Assembly: GCF_014635085.1 (NCBI RefSeq)
Contig: NZ_BMCH01000001.1
Coordinates: forward strand, 589,151-653,150
DNA: 64,000 nucleotides
Reading direction: 5' to 3'
Source: Asaia siamensis
Lineage (GTDB): Bacteria > Pseudomonadota > Alphaproteobacteria > Acetobacterales > Acetobacteraceae
Made by a program: the position numbers and the translations under genes. The notes beneath the pieces are model-generated. The model did no database searches. It was given only the letters and a program-made list of their open reading frames with translations, and was not told the origin of the DNA. This document shows, in pieces, positions 44,609 through 54,001 of this stretch (within the stretch, counting starts at the first letter, position 1; every line of letters begins with the position of its first letter).

Positions 44609-46285
44609 CTATGCATGGCGAGAGAGCGCGCGGCGTCCTGCCGAGTAGATCGAAACTGGCAGGTCGATCACCCGGTTCAGAAGTCGACAAAGAGGCTGGA
44701 CAAACCGGTTTCGCTCCTCCTCTTCCTCGACGCCGGCTGCGAGCCAGAGCAGGAGCAGACCGATCCAGTCTGCATTGGGCCATCTGGGGCCTGCTTCGTT
44801 GAGTGCGAAACCGATGGCGGAAAGACTGGCGAGGAAGCACAACTGAGAGAGAAGGCCACGCTGCTTTTCTTCCTCTTCGGCGCGCGCCGCACGTGCCATG
44901 GGCAAGGCCCAGGCGCCGAGGAACAGGAATGTCACGAACAGCCAGATAACGAACTGATCGATCAACATGGCCCGGGTGGCGCTCTGAAAAGAAGGTATGG
45001 CAACGATAAGAAACGCGCCTAGCGCGCAGGCCACAGCCCGTTTGCGTATGCTGGTTCTGGCGTGATGCTTGTAATTATTCTGTGCGCCCAAGGCGGCAAG
45101 GACGTCGAACTGCTCTTTCTGCTGGGCTGGTTTCATGCGCATGACGAGCGCTACGCTGCAGACGAGCCAGATGAGCGCCTCAAGTAACTCGGCCTTGTCG
45201 AGACGTAACCACCCTATCTGTCCCATTTCGGGCGGCTCATGGAAATAGCGCGCGCCATAGGTCACGAGATTGTCGAAAGCCATGGCATGAGTGACGACGC
45301 CCGGAACCCGCCCAAGCAGGGGTACTATGGAATCATCGTGCTGATCGCGGATGTCAGATCCGTAAAATACCGCGCGATCGGCAAGAAGCGTGGCAAGGGC
45401 AGGGCTGCCTGACGGTGTGCCTCGGCCGCTATGCCCAAGTTGCTCTGCGCCAATTACCAGAGGATAGAAAGCGAACTGCCTTTCGCTGCCTCGAGAATGC
45501 AGAAACAGATAGGTCAGGGCGAGGCGTGAGGCTGCGGTAAGGCGGGCGCAGGGGCCTTCGTTCCAGATGGCACAGCTGTTTTGCCAGTAACCGGATTGGT
45601 CGCTGACAATATCCTGCGCGGGATCGGAGCTCAGCCCCCATCTGATAACCATCGGGCGGGTAAACGCTTCTTCCTGAACGTCTCCACAACGCGTCGACCA
45701 GGCCTGATGACACAACGTATTGTAGAGCGCCCAGGCCGGATTTACTGCAACAGGAGCTTCTCCTGTTTCCCGGGTTTCCATGCCCTCTTCCATGAGAGGG
45801 TAGCTTCCAGAGGTTTCGAGTCCATTGCTATAGACCTGAAGCGGTCTGAGGATGGGCGGAAGGGCAGGCTGCTGGTCTCCTGCTTCCCCCCTTGCAAAGA
45901 GCAGAGGCACCTTCATCGAGTGAGCTCTGGCGATAAGAGGGGCGAAACTCTCAAGTGTCTCGCCTGGAAGTTCACGCATCATGCGAAAATCGACGAAAAT
46001 CGCAGCGGGATGTGCGTCGAGTATCTGATTAAGGATGGCTATATGACGGGCGTATGAAAGAGGGAAAGCAGTCCCGAAACGTTTGAGGCTTGCGTCGTTC
46101 ACCTCAACAACGGCGACGTGTCGGTGCGTGTCAGGGCTCTGGGCGCCATAAAATGGTGTGGTAAGAGCGTTGAATAAGCCAGCCGAGGTCTGCTTCGTTG
46201 CGCTTTCAAGACCAAGCGGGTCGAGCACCTTATAGATGATGAAGAAAACCACCATCGCGATAACGTAAACAAGGCGCATACGCAT
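44609..46285 (-). CDS. CHASE2-domain sensor-like membrane protein without output domain
   Basis: 558 residues from the ATG at 46285 (GAGGGG about seven bases upstream); an ATG at 46324 is an alternative. One N-terminal helix (YVIAMVVFFIIYKVL) is followed by a periplasmic CHASE2 domain: VAVVEVNDASLKRFG (about residue 58), FPLSYARHIAILNQILDAHPAAIFVDFRM (about residue 75) and a TLLADRAVFYGSDIRDQHDDSIVPLLGRVPGVVTHAMAFDNLV closing block (about residues 310-352). About four C-terminal helices follow. No kinase, cyclase, GGDEF or other output domain is present, which is unusual for CHASE2 proteins. It precedes the small secreted protein and the M48 lipoprotein and probably signals to, or scaffolds, them. 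Confidence 0.8.
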   Translation of the reverse strand: MRMRLVYVIAMVVFFIIYKVLDPLGLESATKQTSAGLFNALTTPFYGAQSPDTHRHVAVVEVNDASLKRFGTAFPLSYARHIAILNQILDAHPAAIFVDFRMMRELPGETLESFAPLIARAHSMKVPLLFARGEAGDQQPALPPILRPLQVYSNGLETSGSYPLMEEGMETRETGEAPVAVNPAWALYNTLCHQAWSTRCGDVQEEAFTRPMVIRWGLSSDPAQDIVSDQSGYWQNSCAIWNEGPCARLTAASRLALTYLFLHSRGSERQFAFYPLVIGAEQLGHSGRGTPSGSPALATLLADRAVFYGSDIRDQHDDSIVPLLGRVPGVVTHAMAFDNLVTYGARYFHEPPEMGQIGWLRLDKAELLEALIWLVCSVALVMRMKPAQQKEQFDVLAALGAQNNYKHHARTSIRKRAVACALGAFLIVAIPSFQSATRAMLIDQFVIWLFVTFLFLGAWALPMARAARAEEEEKQRGLLSQLCFLASLSAIGFALNEAGPRWPNADWIGLLLLWLAAGVEEEEERNRFVQPLCRLLNRVIDLPVSIYSAGRRALSRHA

Positions 46286-46486
46286 CAACGCGCCCCTCGT
46301 GGAAGCCGGTCCCCGTTTTCTCATTCCACCCGCTCAAGCTCGTTGCCCCGTCAGCTCATCAGCGCGGCGTCAGGCGTATCAACATATTTTGACACGTTTC
46401 AGCAAAGCTTGGTCACGTTATATTGACGTTTGCAATAGATTCTAGCGATGGAGTCAGGAAATCGTGTGATGCGTTGCAACTTTGCC

Positions 46487-47569
46487 TCACCAAGAGCCAG
46501 TGATGTTTGGCTGTACGCATGGTCGATAGGATCGCTCGATTTCGATAAGGCGTTGCTTGCGCCAAAGGCCGCCACCATAGCCGGTGAGGCTGCCATCGGC
46601 GCCGATGACGCGATGGCAGGGGATAAGAAGGGCGATCTGATTGGCACCATTGGCGCGCGCGACGGCCCGCACGGCGCCCGGCTGGCCAAGTTGACGCGCG
46701 ATATCGGCATAGCTGCGTGTCTCCCCGACAGGGATATCGCGCAAAAGGCGATGCACCTCGCGAGTGAACCCGGTGCCCTGCGGGGCAAGAGGGGTCAGGA
46801 ACGCCGCCGAACGCCCGGCAAAATACGCTGCAAGCTCCTCACGAACCAGTTCAGTCGGGGCGGGTGTGCCGAGGCCGAGAGGGGCCTTGAGGTTTTTCTG
46901 AAGCGTCTTGAGTTCGCCGGGCAGGGCCTTGCGGTCGACGAATTCGAGGAGATGGAGATGTGTTGCGCTGGAGACGGCAATCATGTCACCCAGCGATGTC
47001 GGGACCCAGCTTGCCTGCAGCAAGCCGCCCGGCTTGAGGCTGGCGGGCGCAGCTCCCAGAAGTCTCGAAAAAGCCTCCCTGAAGGCGCTGGGGGAGGCAA
47101 AGCCTGAGTCGAGCTGGGCCTCTATGACCCGCTCACCCTCGGTAAGGGACAAGAAGCCCTCTCGCAGGCGGTACTGCCGTGCCATGTCGAGAAACGTCAT
47201 GTCGAAATAGCGCTTGAAGCTCCGTCGAATTGTAGACAGATCATAGCCAAGCGCAGTGACGTCGCTTTCCTTCCAGCGTCGCCCCGGTTCGGCCTCCAGC
47301 AGGGCGAGCAGCCGTGCGACGGCTGGATCATTGGCGGTGGCGCTGCGGAGCGGATGGCATCTCTTGCAGGCCCGAAATCCGGCTTCGAGGCATTCCCGCA
47401 CGCTGGATCGAAAAACGCAGTTGGTGGAGAGCGGCTTGCGCGCCGGGCAGGTCAGGCGACAGAAAATACCGGTTGTGCCAACACAGACAAACACGCTCCC
47501 GTCGTAACGCGCATCGCGAGCGACAAGGGCATCATAGAGCGTGTCATGGGAGGGGAGAGGGAAGAGCAT
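46487..47569 (-). CDS. ada: Bifunctional Ada: DNA repair methyltransferase and transcriptional activator
   Basis: 360 residues with all Ada parts. The N-terminal zinc/methyl-phosphotriester domain has Cys37, Cys41, Cys68 and Cys71 (FCRLTCPARKP, FRACKRCHPL). An AraC-type DNA-binding domain covers about residues 80-175 (RSFKRYFDMTFLDMARQYRL, ASPSAFREAFSRLLG). The O6-methylguanine methyltransferase domain has its acceptor Cys318 in IPCHRVIGADGSL. GGGLWRKQRLIEIER closes the fold. On methylation it activates its own and other repair genes. The 3' end is duplicated at 42586-42668. Confidence 0.96.
   Translation of the reverse strand: MLFPLPSHDTLYDALVARDARYDGSVFVCVGTTGIFCRLTCPARKPLSTNCVFRSSVRECLEAGFRACKRCHPLRSATANDPAVARLLALLEAEPGRRWKESDVTALGYDLSTIRRSFKRYFDMTFLDMARQYRLREGFLSLTEGERVIEAQLDSGFASPSAFREAFSRLLGAAPASLKPGGLLQASWVPTSLGDMIAVSSATHLHLLEFVDRKALPGELKTLQKNLKAPLGLGTPAPTELVREELAAYFAGRSAAFLTPLAPQGTGFTREVHRLLRDIPVGETRSYADIARQLGQPGAVRAVARANGANQIALLIPCHRVIGADGSLTGYGGGLWRKQRLIEIERSYRPCVQPNITGSW
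46535..46638. repeat. Intact copy of the ada-derived direct repeat
   Basis: 104 bases inside the 3' end of ada, matched by the 83-base decayed copy at 42586-42668 in the same orientation. The two copies bracket the CHASE2 / small protein / M48 genes. Outside these limits the flanking sequences differ. Confidence 0.85.
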
Positions 47570-47635
47570 GGTTCTTCCCTATCATCTGATGAATTGACGC
47601 TGCGCCGGAAATCGGGCGTTTCATCCGATACAGGT

Positions 47636-47658
47636 CTGATCAATGGCTTGATGATCAG
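47636..47658. repeat. Inverted repeat between pdc and ada
   Basis: CTGATCA (47636-47642) and TGATCAG (47652-47658) form a perfect 7-base inverted repeat around nine bases, 41 bases beyond the pdc stop and 66 bases upstream of ada. It could be an operator for ada or a weak terminator of pdc. Confidence 0.4.
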
Positions 47659-47699
47659 GCCTGCATAATGAGTCCTGCTGGATGAGGCCTTGGGTCGGC

Positions 47700-49376
47700 T
47701 CAGTTCGTCACGGGTGGCCGCGCGTTGGTCTTGGCCACTTCCTTGCCCCAGCGTACCAGATCGTCGGTGCAATCCTCACGGTCGAGGGTGCATTCGATCA
47801 GGGTCGGGCCGCGCCGGTTCTGCCTTGCCTTGTCGATCGCTTCTGCAAGCTCGCCAGCCGTATTGGCCCTGAGGCCCAGCCCGTGGCCTTCAGACGCATT
47901 GAAGGCATTGATGAGACCCGCATAATCCCAGTTCTGAATATAATTATACGGACCATCATGGATCTTGATCTCGATGACATAGCCCCGGTTGTTGATCAGG
48001 AAAATAATGACCGGCAGCTCGTAACGGATCATCTGCGCTACTTCCTGCGCGGTCAGCTGGAATGACCCGTCTCCCACCATCACGATATGCTGCCGCTCTG
48101 GCGAGCCAGTAGCATTGCCAAAGGCCGAGGGGACCGACCACCCGATATGGCCCCATTGCATTTCGAGTTCGACACGGGCCTTGGCGGGCAGGTGCAAACG
48201 CACGGCGTTGAACCAGCTATCGCCGGTCTCTGCTGTCAGCGTTGTATCAGCCGTCACAAGAGCCCCGATCTGACGCATCATCTCGTCATTGGTCAGCTTG
48301 GCCTCCGCGGGCAGCGGTGTAGAAACTGGCAGAGAGAGGGCGGAGTTGTCGGCGCTCAGGGGGCGTCGTGGCGCCTGCTCGCTCAGGGCGGTCACGAACG
48401 AGCGCAGATCGACACCGCCGAAGTGTGTTCCAGCAACGACCACATCGTCAGGGTTGACCAGAGCGACTTTCTCGCCTCTGGGCCATGCTTCCCAGCCAAC
48501 GGTTGAATAATCATTGAATACCGGGCCGAGGCATAGAATGGCATCCGCGTTGTCGATGAGCGCTTCTGCACCGGGCGAACTGACATTGCCCCAGTAGACG
48601 CCGCGATATCCGGGGTGGTCTTCGGGAAAAAATCCCTTCGCTGCCGCCGTGATGGTCACGGCACATCCAAGGCGATCTGCCAGTTTCACCGCTGCATCAA
48701 GGCCATGGGCGGCGCGCAGCTTGCTCCCGACAAGAATGACAACCTGTTCGCGTTTTTCCAGAAAGGACAAGGTCGCTGCGACTGCCTGATCGAGCGTCGT
48801 ATTGCAGGCAGGCTTGCGAGGCAGAAGCGCCTCTATGGGGCCGGGTTCGGGGCATTCGAGATCGGCCACGTTGCACGGAATTTCGAGATAGACCGGCTTG
48901 CTCAGGGCAAGGGCACGCTCGATCACATGATCGATTTTGGCAGGGGCGTCTTCGGCAGAAAACAGCCGCTCGGCGGCAACCGTGACATGGCGGACCATCT
49001 CGAACTGATAGCCATAATCGGACGTGCCGAGAGTATGGTGCAGTATCCGGCCTGTGCCATGGTCATTTGTATTGGGGGCGCCTGAGACGAGAATTACGGG
49101 CAGGTTTTCAGCGTGGGCGCCACCAAGCGCGTTGATGGCAGACAGGGCGCCGACGCTGAAGGTCACGACTGCGCAGGCTGCGCCTTTCGCCCGTGCATAG
49201 CCTTCGGCTGCGAAGCCGCAATTCAGCTCGTTGCAGCAATAGACCTGTTCCAGCCCGTCCTGAGCCAGAAGCTGGTCGAGAAGGACGAGATTGTAGTCTC
49301 CCGCGACAGCAAAGTGATGGTCGACGCCGATCTGTGTCAGGCGTTTTGCGAGATAGCCACCGATAGTCGTGCTCAT
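47700..49376 (-). CDS. pdc: Pyruvate decarboxylase
   Basis: Pdc is the ThDP- and Mg-dependent enzyme converting pyruvate to acetaldehyde and CO2; in acetic acid bacteria it feeds acetaldehyde to acetate formation during growth on lactate or pyruvate. 558 residues, the bacterial Pdc length. It starts [36 protein letters not shown]; the activating glutamate is in [17 protein letters not shown] (about E50). HH in GRILHHTLG (about residue 113) is the catalytic histidine pair. The ThDP motif runs from GDGSFQ to NNRGY (about residues 435-466). The start at 49376 is fixed by the family N-terminus. A LysR gene is divergent, 96 bases away. Confidence 0.97.
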   Translation of the reverse strand: MSTTIGGYLAKRLTQIGVDHHFAVAGDYNLVLLDQLLAQDGLEQVYCCNELNCGFAAEGYARAKGAACAVVTFSVGALSAINALGGAHAENLPVILVSGAPNTNDHGTGRILHHTLGTSDYGYQFEMVRHVTVAAERLFSAEDAPAKIDHVIERALALSKPVYLEIPCNVADLECPEPGPIEALLPRKPACNTTLDQAVAATLSFLEKREQVVILVGSKLRAAHGLDAAVKLADRLGCAVTITAAAKGFFPEDHPGYRGVYWGNVSSPGAEALIDNADAILCLGPVFNDYSTVGWEAWPRGEKVALVNPDDVVVAGTHFGGVDLRSFVTALSEQAPRRPLSADNSALSLPVSTPLPAEAKLTNDEMMRQIGALVTADTTLTAETGDSWFNAVRLHLPAKARVELEMQWGHIGWSVPSAFGNATGSPERQHIVMVGDGSFQLTAQEVAQMIRYELPVIIFLINNRGYVIEIKIHDGPYNYIQNWDYAGLINAFNASEGHGLGLRANTAGELAEAIDKARQNRRGPTLIECTLDREDCTDDLVRWGKEVAKTNARPPVTN

Positions 49377-49448
49377 GGAAGTCAGGCGTCCTTCTGGTGT
49401 GTGTCGATTGTGTCGTAGTTTGTCCTTGGTCCTGTTCTGCGTCCAATA

Positions 49449-49470
49449 TATGTTTGGGCCCTCTTTCATA
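49449..49470. promoter_or_regulatory. Candidate LysR operator in the pdc intergenic region
   Basis: TATG (49449-49452) and CATA (49467-49470) form an interrupted palindrome around a central GGGCCC, just upstream of the LysR start and about 75 bases upstream of pdc. LysR-type regulators usually bind such A/T-rich dyads in the divergent promoter. Confidence 0.35.
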
Positions 49471-49472
49471 CT

Positions 49473-50378
49473 TTGAGGATATGGATCATCGACCTGAGAC
49501 GTTGGCGCTATCTGGTGACAATTGCCGAGGCCGGCAGTTTCACGCGCGCGGCCGAACTGCTGCATATGGAACAACCGCCGCTCAGCCAGCAGATCAAGGC
49601 GATGGAGCGCGAGCTCGGTCTTGTGCTCTTCGTGCGGTCACGATCAGGTGCAGTGCCAACCGAGGCCGGGGCCGCGCTGGTCGAGCGGGCCCGGGTCCTG
49701 ATCGGGCTTGAGCGTGAGGTCACCTCACTGGCGCGGGGGCTGTCACGCGGCGAGCAGGGCAGGCTGCGCATCGGTCTTGCGGGCGCGGTTTCCCTTCTGC
49801 CTCTGGTGCCGGGCGCAATACGGGCATTTCGCGAGCGCTGGCCGGATGTCATCATTACGCTTGAGGAAAGCAATACGCCTGCTCTGTGTGACGCGCTTCA
49901 TGACCGACGCATCGACGTTGCGATCGTGCGCCCTCCGGCGCCCGTCCAGACACTCATCGTGCGCCCCCTGCTTGAGGAAGCGACGGTGATCGCGCTCCCG
50001 AAGGGCCATGCAGAAGCCTCTCACCGGGGTGTCAGGCTTGAGGCCTTGCGGGATGAACCGATGATCCTGTTCGAGCGTGCGCTCGGTCCGGGGTTCTATG
50101 ACGCGATTATCATGGCCTGCGGTCACGCGGGTTTCGTGCCGCATATAGGCCAGTCGGCACCGCAGATCATCGCGACGGTTTCTCTCGTCGCTGCGGGGCT
50201 GGGTGTCTCGATCGTGCCGCAATGTCTCAGCCAGATCCATGCAGAGGGGGTGAGTTATCACCCGATCATAGGGTCTGCGCCCAAGGCAGCGCTTGCTGTG
50301 GCGATGATCGATGGCCCGGTTTCCCTTCCTGTGCAGCGCTTCGAGACAATGCTCAGAGAGGCAGCCGCTGCTTTGTGA
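49473..50378 (+). CDS. LysR-type regulator divergent from pdc
   Basis: 301 residues: N-terminal winged helix ([42 protein letters not shown], about residues 8-50) and a C-terminal periplasmic-binding-like effector domain. The start is uncertain: no ATG fits the frame, so the TTG at 49473 is proposed without a good ribosome binding site. Divergent placement suggests control of pdc, perhaps responding to pyruvate or lactate; that is inference. Confidence 0.88.
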   Translation: MRIWIIDLRRWRYLVTIAEAGSFTRAAELLHMEQPPLSQQIKAMERELGLVLFVRSRSGAVPTEAGAALVERARVLIGLEREVTSLARGLSRGEQGRLRIGLAGAVSLLPLVPGAIRAFRERWPDVIITLEESNTPALCDALHDRRIDVAIVRPPAPVQTLIVRPLLEEATVIALPKGHAEASHRGVRLEALRDEPMILFERALGPGFYDAIIMACGHAGFVPHIGQSAPQIIATVSLVAAGLGVSIVPQCLSQIHAEGVSYHPIIGSAPKAALAVAMIDGPVSLPVQRFETMLREAAAAL

Positions 50379-50390
50379 AGGCGGTGCTTT

Positions 50391-51293
50391 TTATGGGGTG
50401 TGCTGCCTGAAAAACTCTGAAAACAGTTCTCTGGCCCAGTCCATGAAGACGCGCACACGCGGGGCCAGCTGGCGGTTGCTGGGATAGAGCAGCGAGAGAG
50501 GCGTGGGGGCAGGCGGATAGTCGGACAGCACCTCCACCAGCCCGCCCGTAACGAGATCTTCCTCAAAGCGGTATCGTGGCGCCTGGGCGAGACCGAGACC
50601 GAGACGCGCCGCTTCCACGCAGGTTTCGGCTCCGGAAACCAGCAGTCGGGCAGGGATAAGCCGTTCGACAAGGCCATTTCGGGTTGTGAATTCGAGCGGC
50701 AGGACCTGTCTGGTGCGCGAGGACAGAAAGGCGATCATCTGATGGCCGTCCAGATCGTCCGGCGAGGCCGGGATGCCGTGCTGCGCCAGGTAGGCGGGGC
50801 TCGCTACGGTAACCTCATGCAGAACCCCGAGCGGCCTCACGATCATGTCGCTATCGGGCAGGGGGCCGCCGCGTATGACGCAATCGACCCCTTCACGCAG
50901 CAGGTTGACCAGCCTCTCTCCTTCGCCGAGATGCACGTTCAGGCCCGGATAGCGCGAGAAGAAATCGGGCAGGGCCGGAAGCAGGATCGTTCGTGCCAGG
51001 TGGCCGACAGTGTCGACCCGTATCGTGCCGGAGAGGGCACCACCAATCATGCTGTCTGCCTCCTCAAGCGCGGTCAGAATGGACTGGCAGCGCTGATAAT
51101 AGAGAAGGCCTTCTTCCGTCGGCTGCACGTGGCGGGTCGACCGTTGCAGCAATCGCGTGCCGAGACGTTGCTCCAGCGCCTGAATGGCCGCCGTCGCAGC
51201 TGGGCGCGAAACGCTTAGATCATGCGCAGCTGCGGTGAAGCTGCCGCGCTCGACCACGCGCATGAAAAGGGTGAGCGAGGTCAGTCTGTCCAT
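50391..51293 (-). CDS. LysR-type regulator
   Basis: 300 residues, start at 51293 (MDRLTSLTLFMRVVERGSFTAAAHDLSVSRPAATAAIQALEQRLGTRLLQRSTRHVQPTEEG read as the DNA-binding domain at residues 1-62). The effector domain follows (about residues 90-295). It is divergent from the SDR gene at 51397 with 103 bases between, so that SDR is its likely target. Confidence 0.92.
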   Translation of the reverse strand: MDRLTSLTLFMRVVERGSFTAAAHDLSVSRPAATAAIQALEQRLGTRLLQRSTRHVQPTEEGLLYYQRCQSILTALEEADSMIGGALSGTIRVDTVGHLARTILLPALPDFFSRYPGLNVHLGEGERLVNLLREGVDCVIRGGPLPDSDMIVRPLGVLHEVTVASPAYLAQHGIPASPDDLDGHQMIAFLSSRTRQVLPLEFTTRNGLVERLIPARLLVSGAETCVEAARLGLGLAQAPRYRFEEDLVTGGLVEVLSDYPPAPTPLSLLYPSNRQLAPRVRVFMDWARELFSEFFRQHTP

Positions 51294-51396
51294 AAGGATT
51301 GTTCCGTGATGCGGAACAATCCTGACAGGAAACACTGGCTTATCGCAAGCTCATGCCCATGATGATCTGTGCCTGTCGAGAAAACAGGAGATCGCA

Positions 51397-52158
51397 ATGA
51401 CCACTATCCAGAAAATTGCCGTCATCACGGGTGGCAGTCGTGGCCTGGGAAGAGCCAGCGTCGAGGCTCTGGCCCGGCGCGGTATCGGGGCCGTCTTCAC
51501 CTACAAAAGCAATCGCGCGGCGGCTGACGAGGTGCTGGCCATTCTGCGCGATGCCGGAGTGCCGGGTCAGGCATTGGCGCTGGATGTCGCCGATGCGTCT
51601 TCCTTTCCCGCTTTCGCAGGAAAGCTGCGCGAGACGCTCGCCGGATGGGGCCTCACGCATTTCGATTATCTGGTGAACATGGCAGGGTCGTCCCATACGG
51701 GAACGCTGACCGATACAAGCGAGGCGGAATTCGATCGTATCTATGCAGAGCATCTCAAAGGGCCGTTTTTCCTCACCCAGGCTGTGCTGCCTTTGCTGCG
51801 TGATGGCGGGCGCATCGTGAATATCTCTTCCGGGCTGACGCGCATCATCTATCCGGGGCGGATCGTCTATGGATCGATGAAGACCGCTGTCGAGACCATG
51901 ACCCGCTATATGGCCAAGGAGCTTGGCCCGAGAGGGATCACGGTCAATACGGTGGCCCCTGGCGCCATTCAGACCGATTTCTCGGGCGGTATGGTGCGTG
52001 ATAACCCGGAAATCAACCGGCATATCGCACAGAATACCGCCCTCGGCCGCGTTGGCCTGCCCGAAGACGTTGGCCCGATGATCGCTGCGCTGCTGTCAGA
52101 GGATAACCGCTGGGTCAACGCACAGCGTATTGAGGTGTCTGGCGGCCAGTCGCTCTGA
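51397..52158 (+). CDS. Short-chain dehydrogenase/reductase
   Basis: 253 residues. The NAD(P)-binding TGGSRGLG is at about residues 10-17, the NxAG motif at NMAG (about residue 93), and the catalytic Ser, Tyr and Lys in NISSGL and VYGSMK (about residues 143 and 156-161). PGAIQTDFSGG is typical of classical SDRs. Substrate unknown. It is divergent from the LysR gene and convergent with a second SDR gene. Confidence 0.92.
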   Translation: MTTIQKIAVITGGSRGLGRASVEALARRGIGAVFTYKSNRAAADEVLAILRDAGVPGQALALDVADASSFPAFAGKLRETLAGWGLTHFDYLVNMAGSSHTGTLTDTSEAEFDRIYAEHLKGPFFLTQAVLPLLRDGGRIVNISSGLTRIIYPGRIVYGSMKTAVETMTRYMAKELGPRGITVNTVAPGAIQTDFSGGMVRDNPEINRHIAQNTALGRVGLPEDVGPMIAALLSEDNRWVNAQRIEVSGGQSL

Positions 52159-52191
52159 CTGACCTCTCGGAGCATCAGAGGGCCGTGATCG

Positions 52192-52974
52192 TCACGATTG
52201 CAGGCGCGTCAGTCGGGCATGACGCGCCGCCTTGACGGGCTCTGGCGTGACCCGGTTGTCGCGCACCATTTGTCTCGTGGCTTCATCACCGCCCACGACG
52301 TGATCGTCGTCATTCATGAGCGCCTCGAAGGCCTGGCGGGCGACAACGGTCTTGTCGTTCTTGGGGCCCTGATCGATGGCGCTGGTGCCCATCCCCGCAT
52401 TCTTGTGAAAGCGGCTATTGGTCGTCCCGGGCAGGAATGCCGTGACGGACACATTCTTCTCTCTGAGTTCCTCTCTCAGGGATTCAGCAAACATGAAGCC
52501 GAACGCCTTGGAGGGGCCATATACCGTCTCATAGGGCGTCGGCATCGTGGCTGAGACGGAAGAGGTGATGAGAATACGGCCTTCGCCGTTTGCCACCATA
52601 TGGCGCGCCACGTTCTTGGCCATGTGAACGGTGCCGGTAATGTTGATGGCGATCACCCTGAGATCGTCTTTCAGGTCAGTATCGACAAAGGCGCCGCCCA
52701 GACCGATCCCGACATTCAGGGCCGCGATTTCCACCTTGCGCCCAAGGGCGAGAACGAATTGCCAGAAACTCTCGACACCTTCGCCTTGTGAGGCATCAGC
52801 CCGGTGCGGGTAAGCTGCGGCGCCTTGTGCTTCAATCGTTCTGGCTGCGTCGAAAACCTGGGCGCTCGAGCCCGAGATCGCCACATCATACCCGTTTCGG
52901 GCGAACTGAAGGGCCAGCTCAAGACCGATGCCTGAAGATCCACCTGTTACCAGGGCCAGAGGTCTTGCCGTCAT
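52192..52974 (-). CDS. Short-chain dehydrogenase/reductase
   Basis: 260 residues. Cofactor loop TGGSSGIG (about residues 10-17), NVGIG in place of the usual NNAG (about residue 87), and catalytic Ser (ITSSVSA), Tyr and Lys in YGPSKAFGF (about residues 153-157). The unusual C-terminal part (FLPGTTNSRFHKNAGMGTSAIDQ) resembles DltE/short-chain reductases of the YxxxK class acting on unknown substrates. Divergent from the LysR gene at 53090. Confidence 0.9.
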   Translation of the reverse strand: MTARPLALVTGGSSGIGLELALQFARNGYDVAISGSSAQVFDAARTIEAQGAAAYPHRADASQGEGVESFWQFVLALGRKVEIAALNVGIGLGGAFVDTDLKDDLRVIAINITGTVHMAKNVARHMVANGEGRILITSSVSATMPTPYETVYGPSKAFGFMFAESLREELREKNVSVTAFLPGTTNSRFHKNAGMGTSAIDQGPKNDKTVVARQAFEALMNDDDHVVGGDEATRQMVRDNRVTPEPVKAARHARLTRLQS

Positions 52975-53089
52975 GAAATATCTCCTGTTGCACATGATCC
53001 TGTCGATCGCTCCAGAAGACGCGTTACGGCGCCATGGAGTTTACTGAGCAGAATTTGACTGATTGATGATCTTGATTCAGGAATGGTTC

Positions 53090-54001
53090 ATGGAACCGAT
53101 CAGCAAGGATAGTCTCGAGGTCTTTGTCGCCATTGCGCGGGCGGGCAGCTTTGCGCGGGCGGCCCTGCAACGGGGTGTTACGGGCTCGGCTCTGAGCCAC
53201 GCCATGACCCAGCTTGAGCGTCGGCTGGGTGTCCGTCTGTTTCATCGCACGACGCGACAGGTCCGGCTGACGGGGGCCGGGGAAATGCTGCTGGCCGAAA
53301 TCGCGCCGCGCTTTGCAGAAATCGACGCGACACTCGCACAGCTCGATGAGTTTCGGTTGGCACCTGCAGGGCGTGTGCGCGTGACCGTACTTCGTGACGC
53401 AGCGACCCTTCTCTTGGCGCCCCGGCTTGCGGATTTTGCTTCCCGCTATCCCGGCATAGAGCTCGACATCACGGTCGATGACCGGTTTGTCGATGTCATT
53501 TCTGAAGGGTTCGACGCAGGGATTCGGTATGGCGGGACGGTTCCTGATGGCATGATCGCAGCCCGTCTGAGCGATAAACTTCGCTGGGTGATTGTCGGAG
53601 CACCGTCCTATCTCGACAGAATGGGCCGCCCCGAAACGCCTGAAGCCTTGATGCAGCATCACTGTATCCGCATCCGCACCGGCACGGGGCGCCTCTATCC
53701 CTGGGAACTGGGCGATGGCGAAGCCTGTGTCGAGATCGATGTGCCAGGACAGATCGTCCTGGGCGATACGGAATTGTCCCTTGCCTATGCCCTTTCCGGG
53801 GGCGGGCTTTTCTATTGCCTGCATGATCGTGCCCGCGCGTTCATCGAGCGTGGTGATCTTGAAGTCGTGCTTTCCGAATGGGCCTCAACCGGCGAGGGAT
53901 TCTGCGCCTATTATCTCTCGCGGCGTCATGTGCCCTCTGCCCTCAAGGTATTCCTCGATTTTTTCAAAACCGGGCCAGCTTCCTCGCTGGCGCCACGCTG
54001 A
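53090..54001 (+). CDS. LysR-type regulator
   Basis: 303 residues, start at ATG 53090 with AGGA about eight bases upstream. Winged-helix domain LEVFVAIARAGSFARAALQRGVTGSALSHAMTQLERRLGVRLFHRTTRQVRLTGAG (about residues 8-63) and a substrate domain with ITVDDRFVDVISEGFDAGIRYGG typical of the CrgA/DmlR-like group. It is divergent from the SDR gene at 52974 (115 bases apart), which it probably regulates. Confidence 0.92.
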   Translation: MEPISKDSLEVFVAIARAGSFARAALQRGVTGSALSHAMTQLERRLGVRLFHRTTRQVRLTGAGEMLLAEIAPRFAEIDATLAQLDEFRLAPAGRVRVTVLRDAATLLLAPRLADFASRYPGIELDITVDDRFVDVISEGFDAGIRYGGTVPDGMIAARLSDKLRWVIVGAPSYLDRMGRPETPEALMQHHCIRIRTGTGRLYPWELGDGEACVEIDVPGQIVLGDTELSLAYALSGGGLFYCLHDRARAFIERGDLEVVLSEWASTGEGFCAYYLSRRHVPSALKVFLDFFKTGPASSLAPR

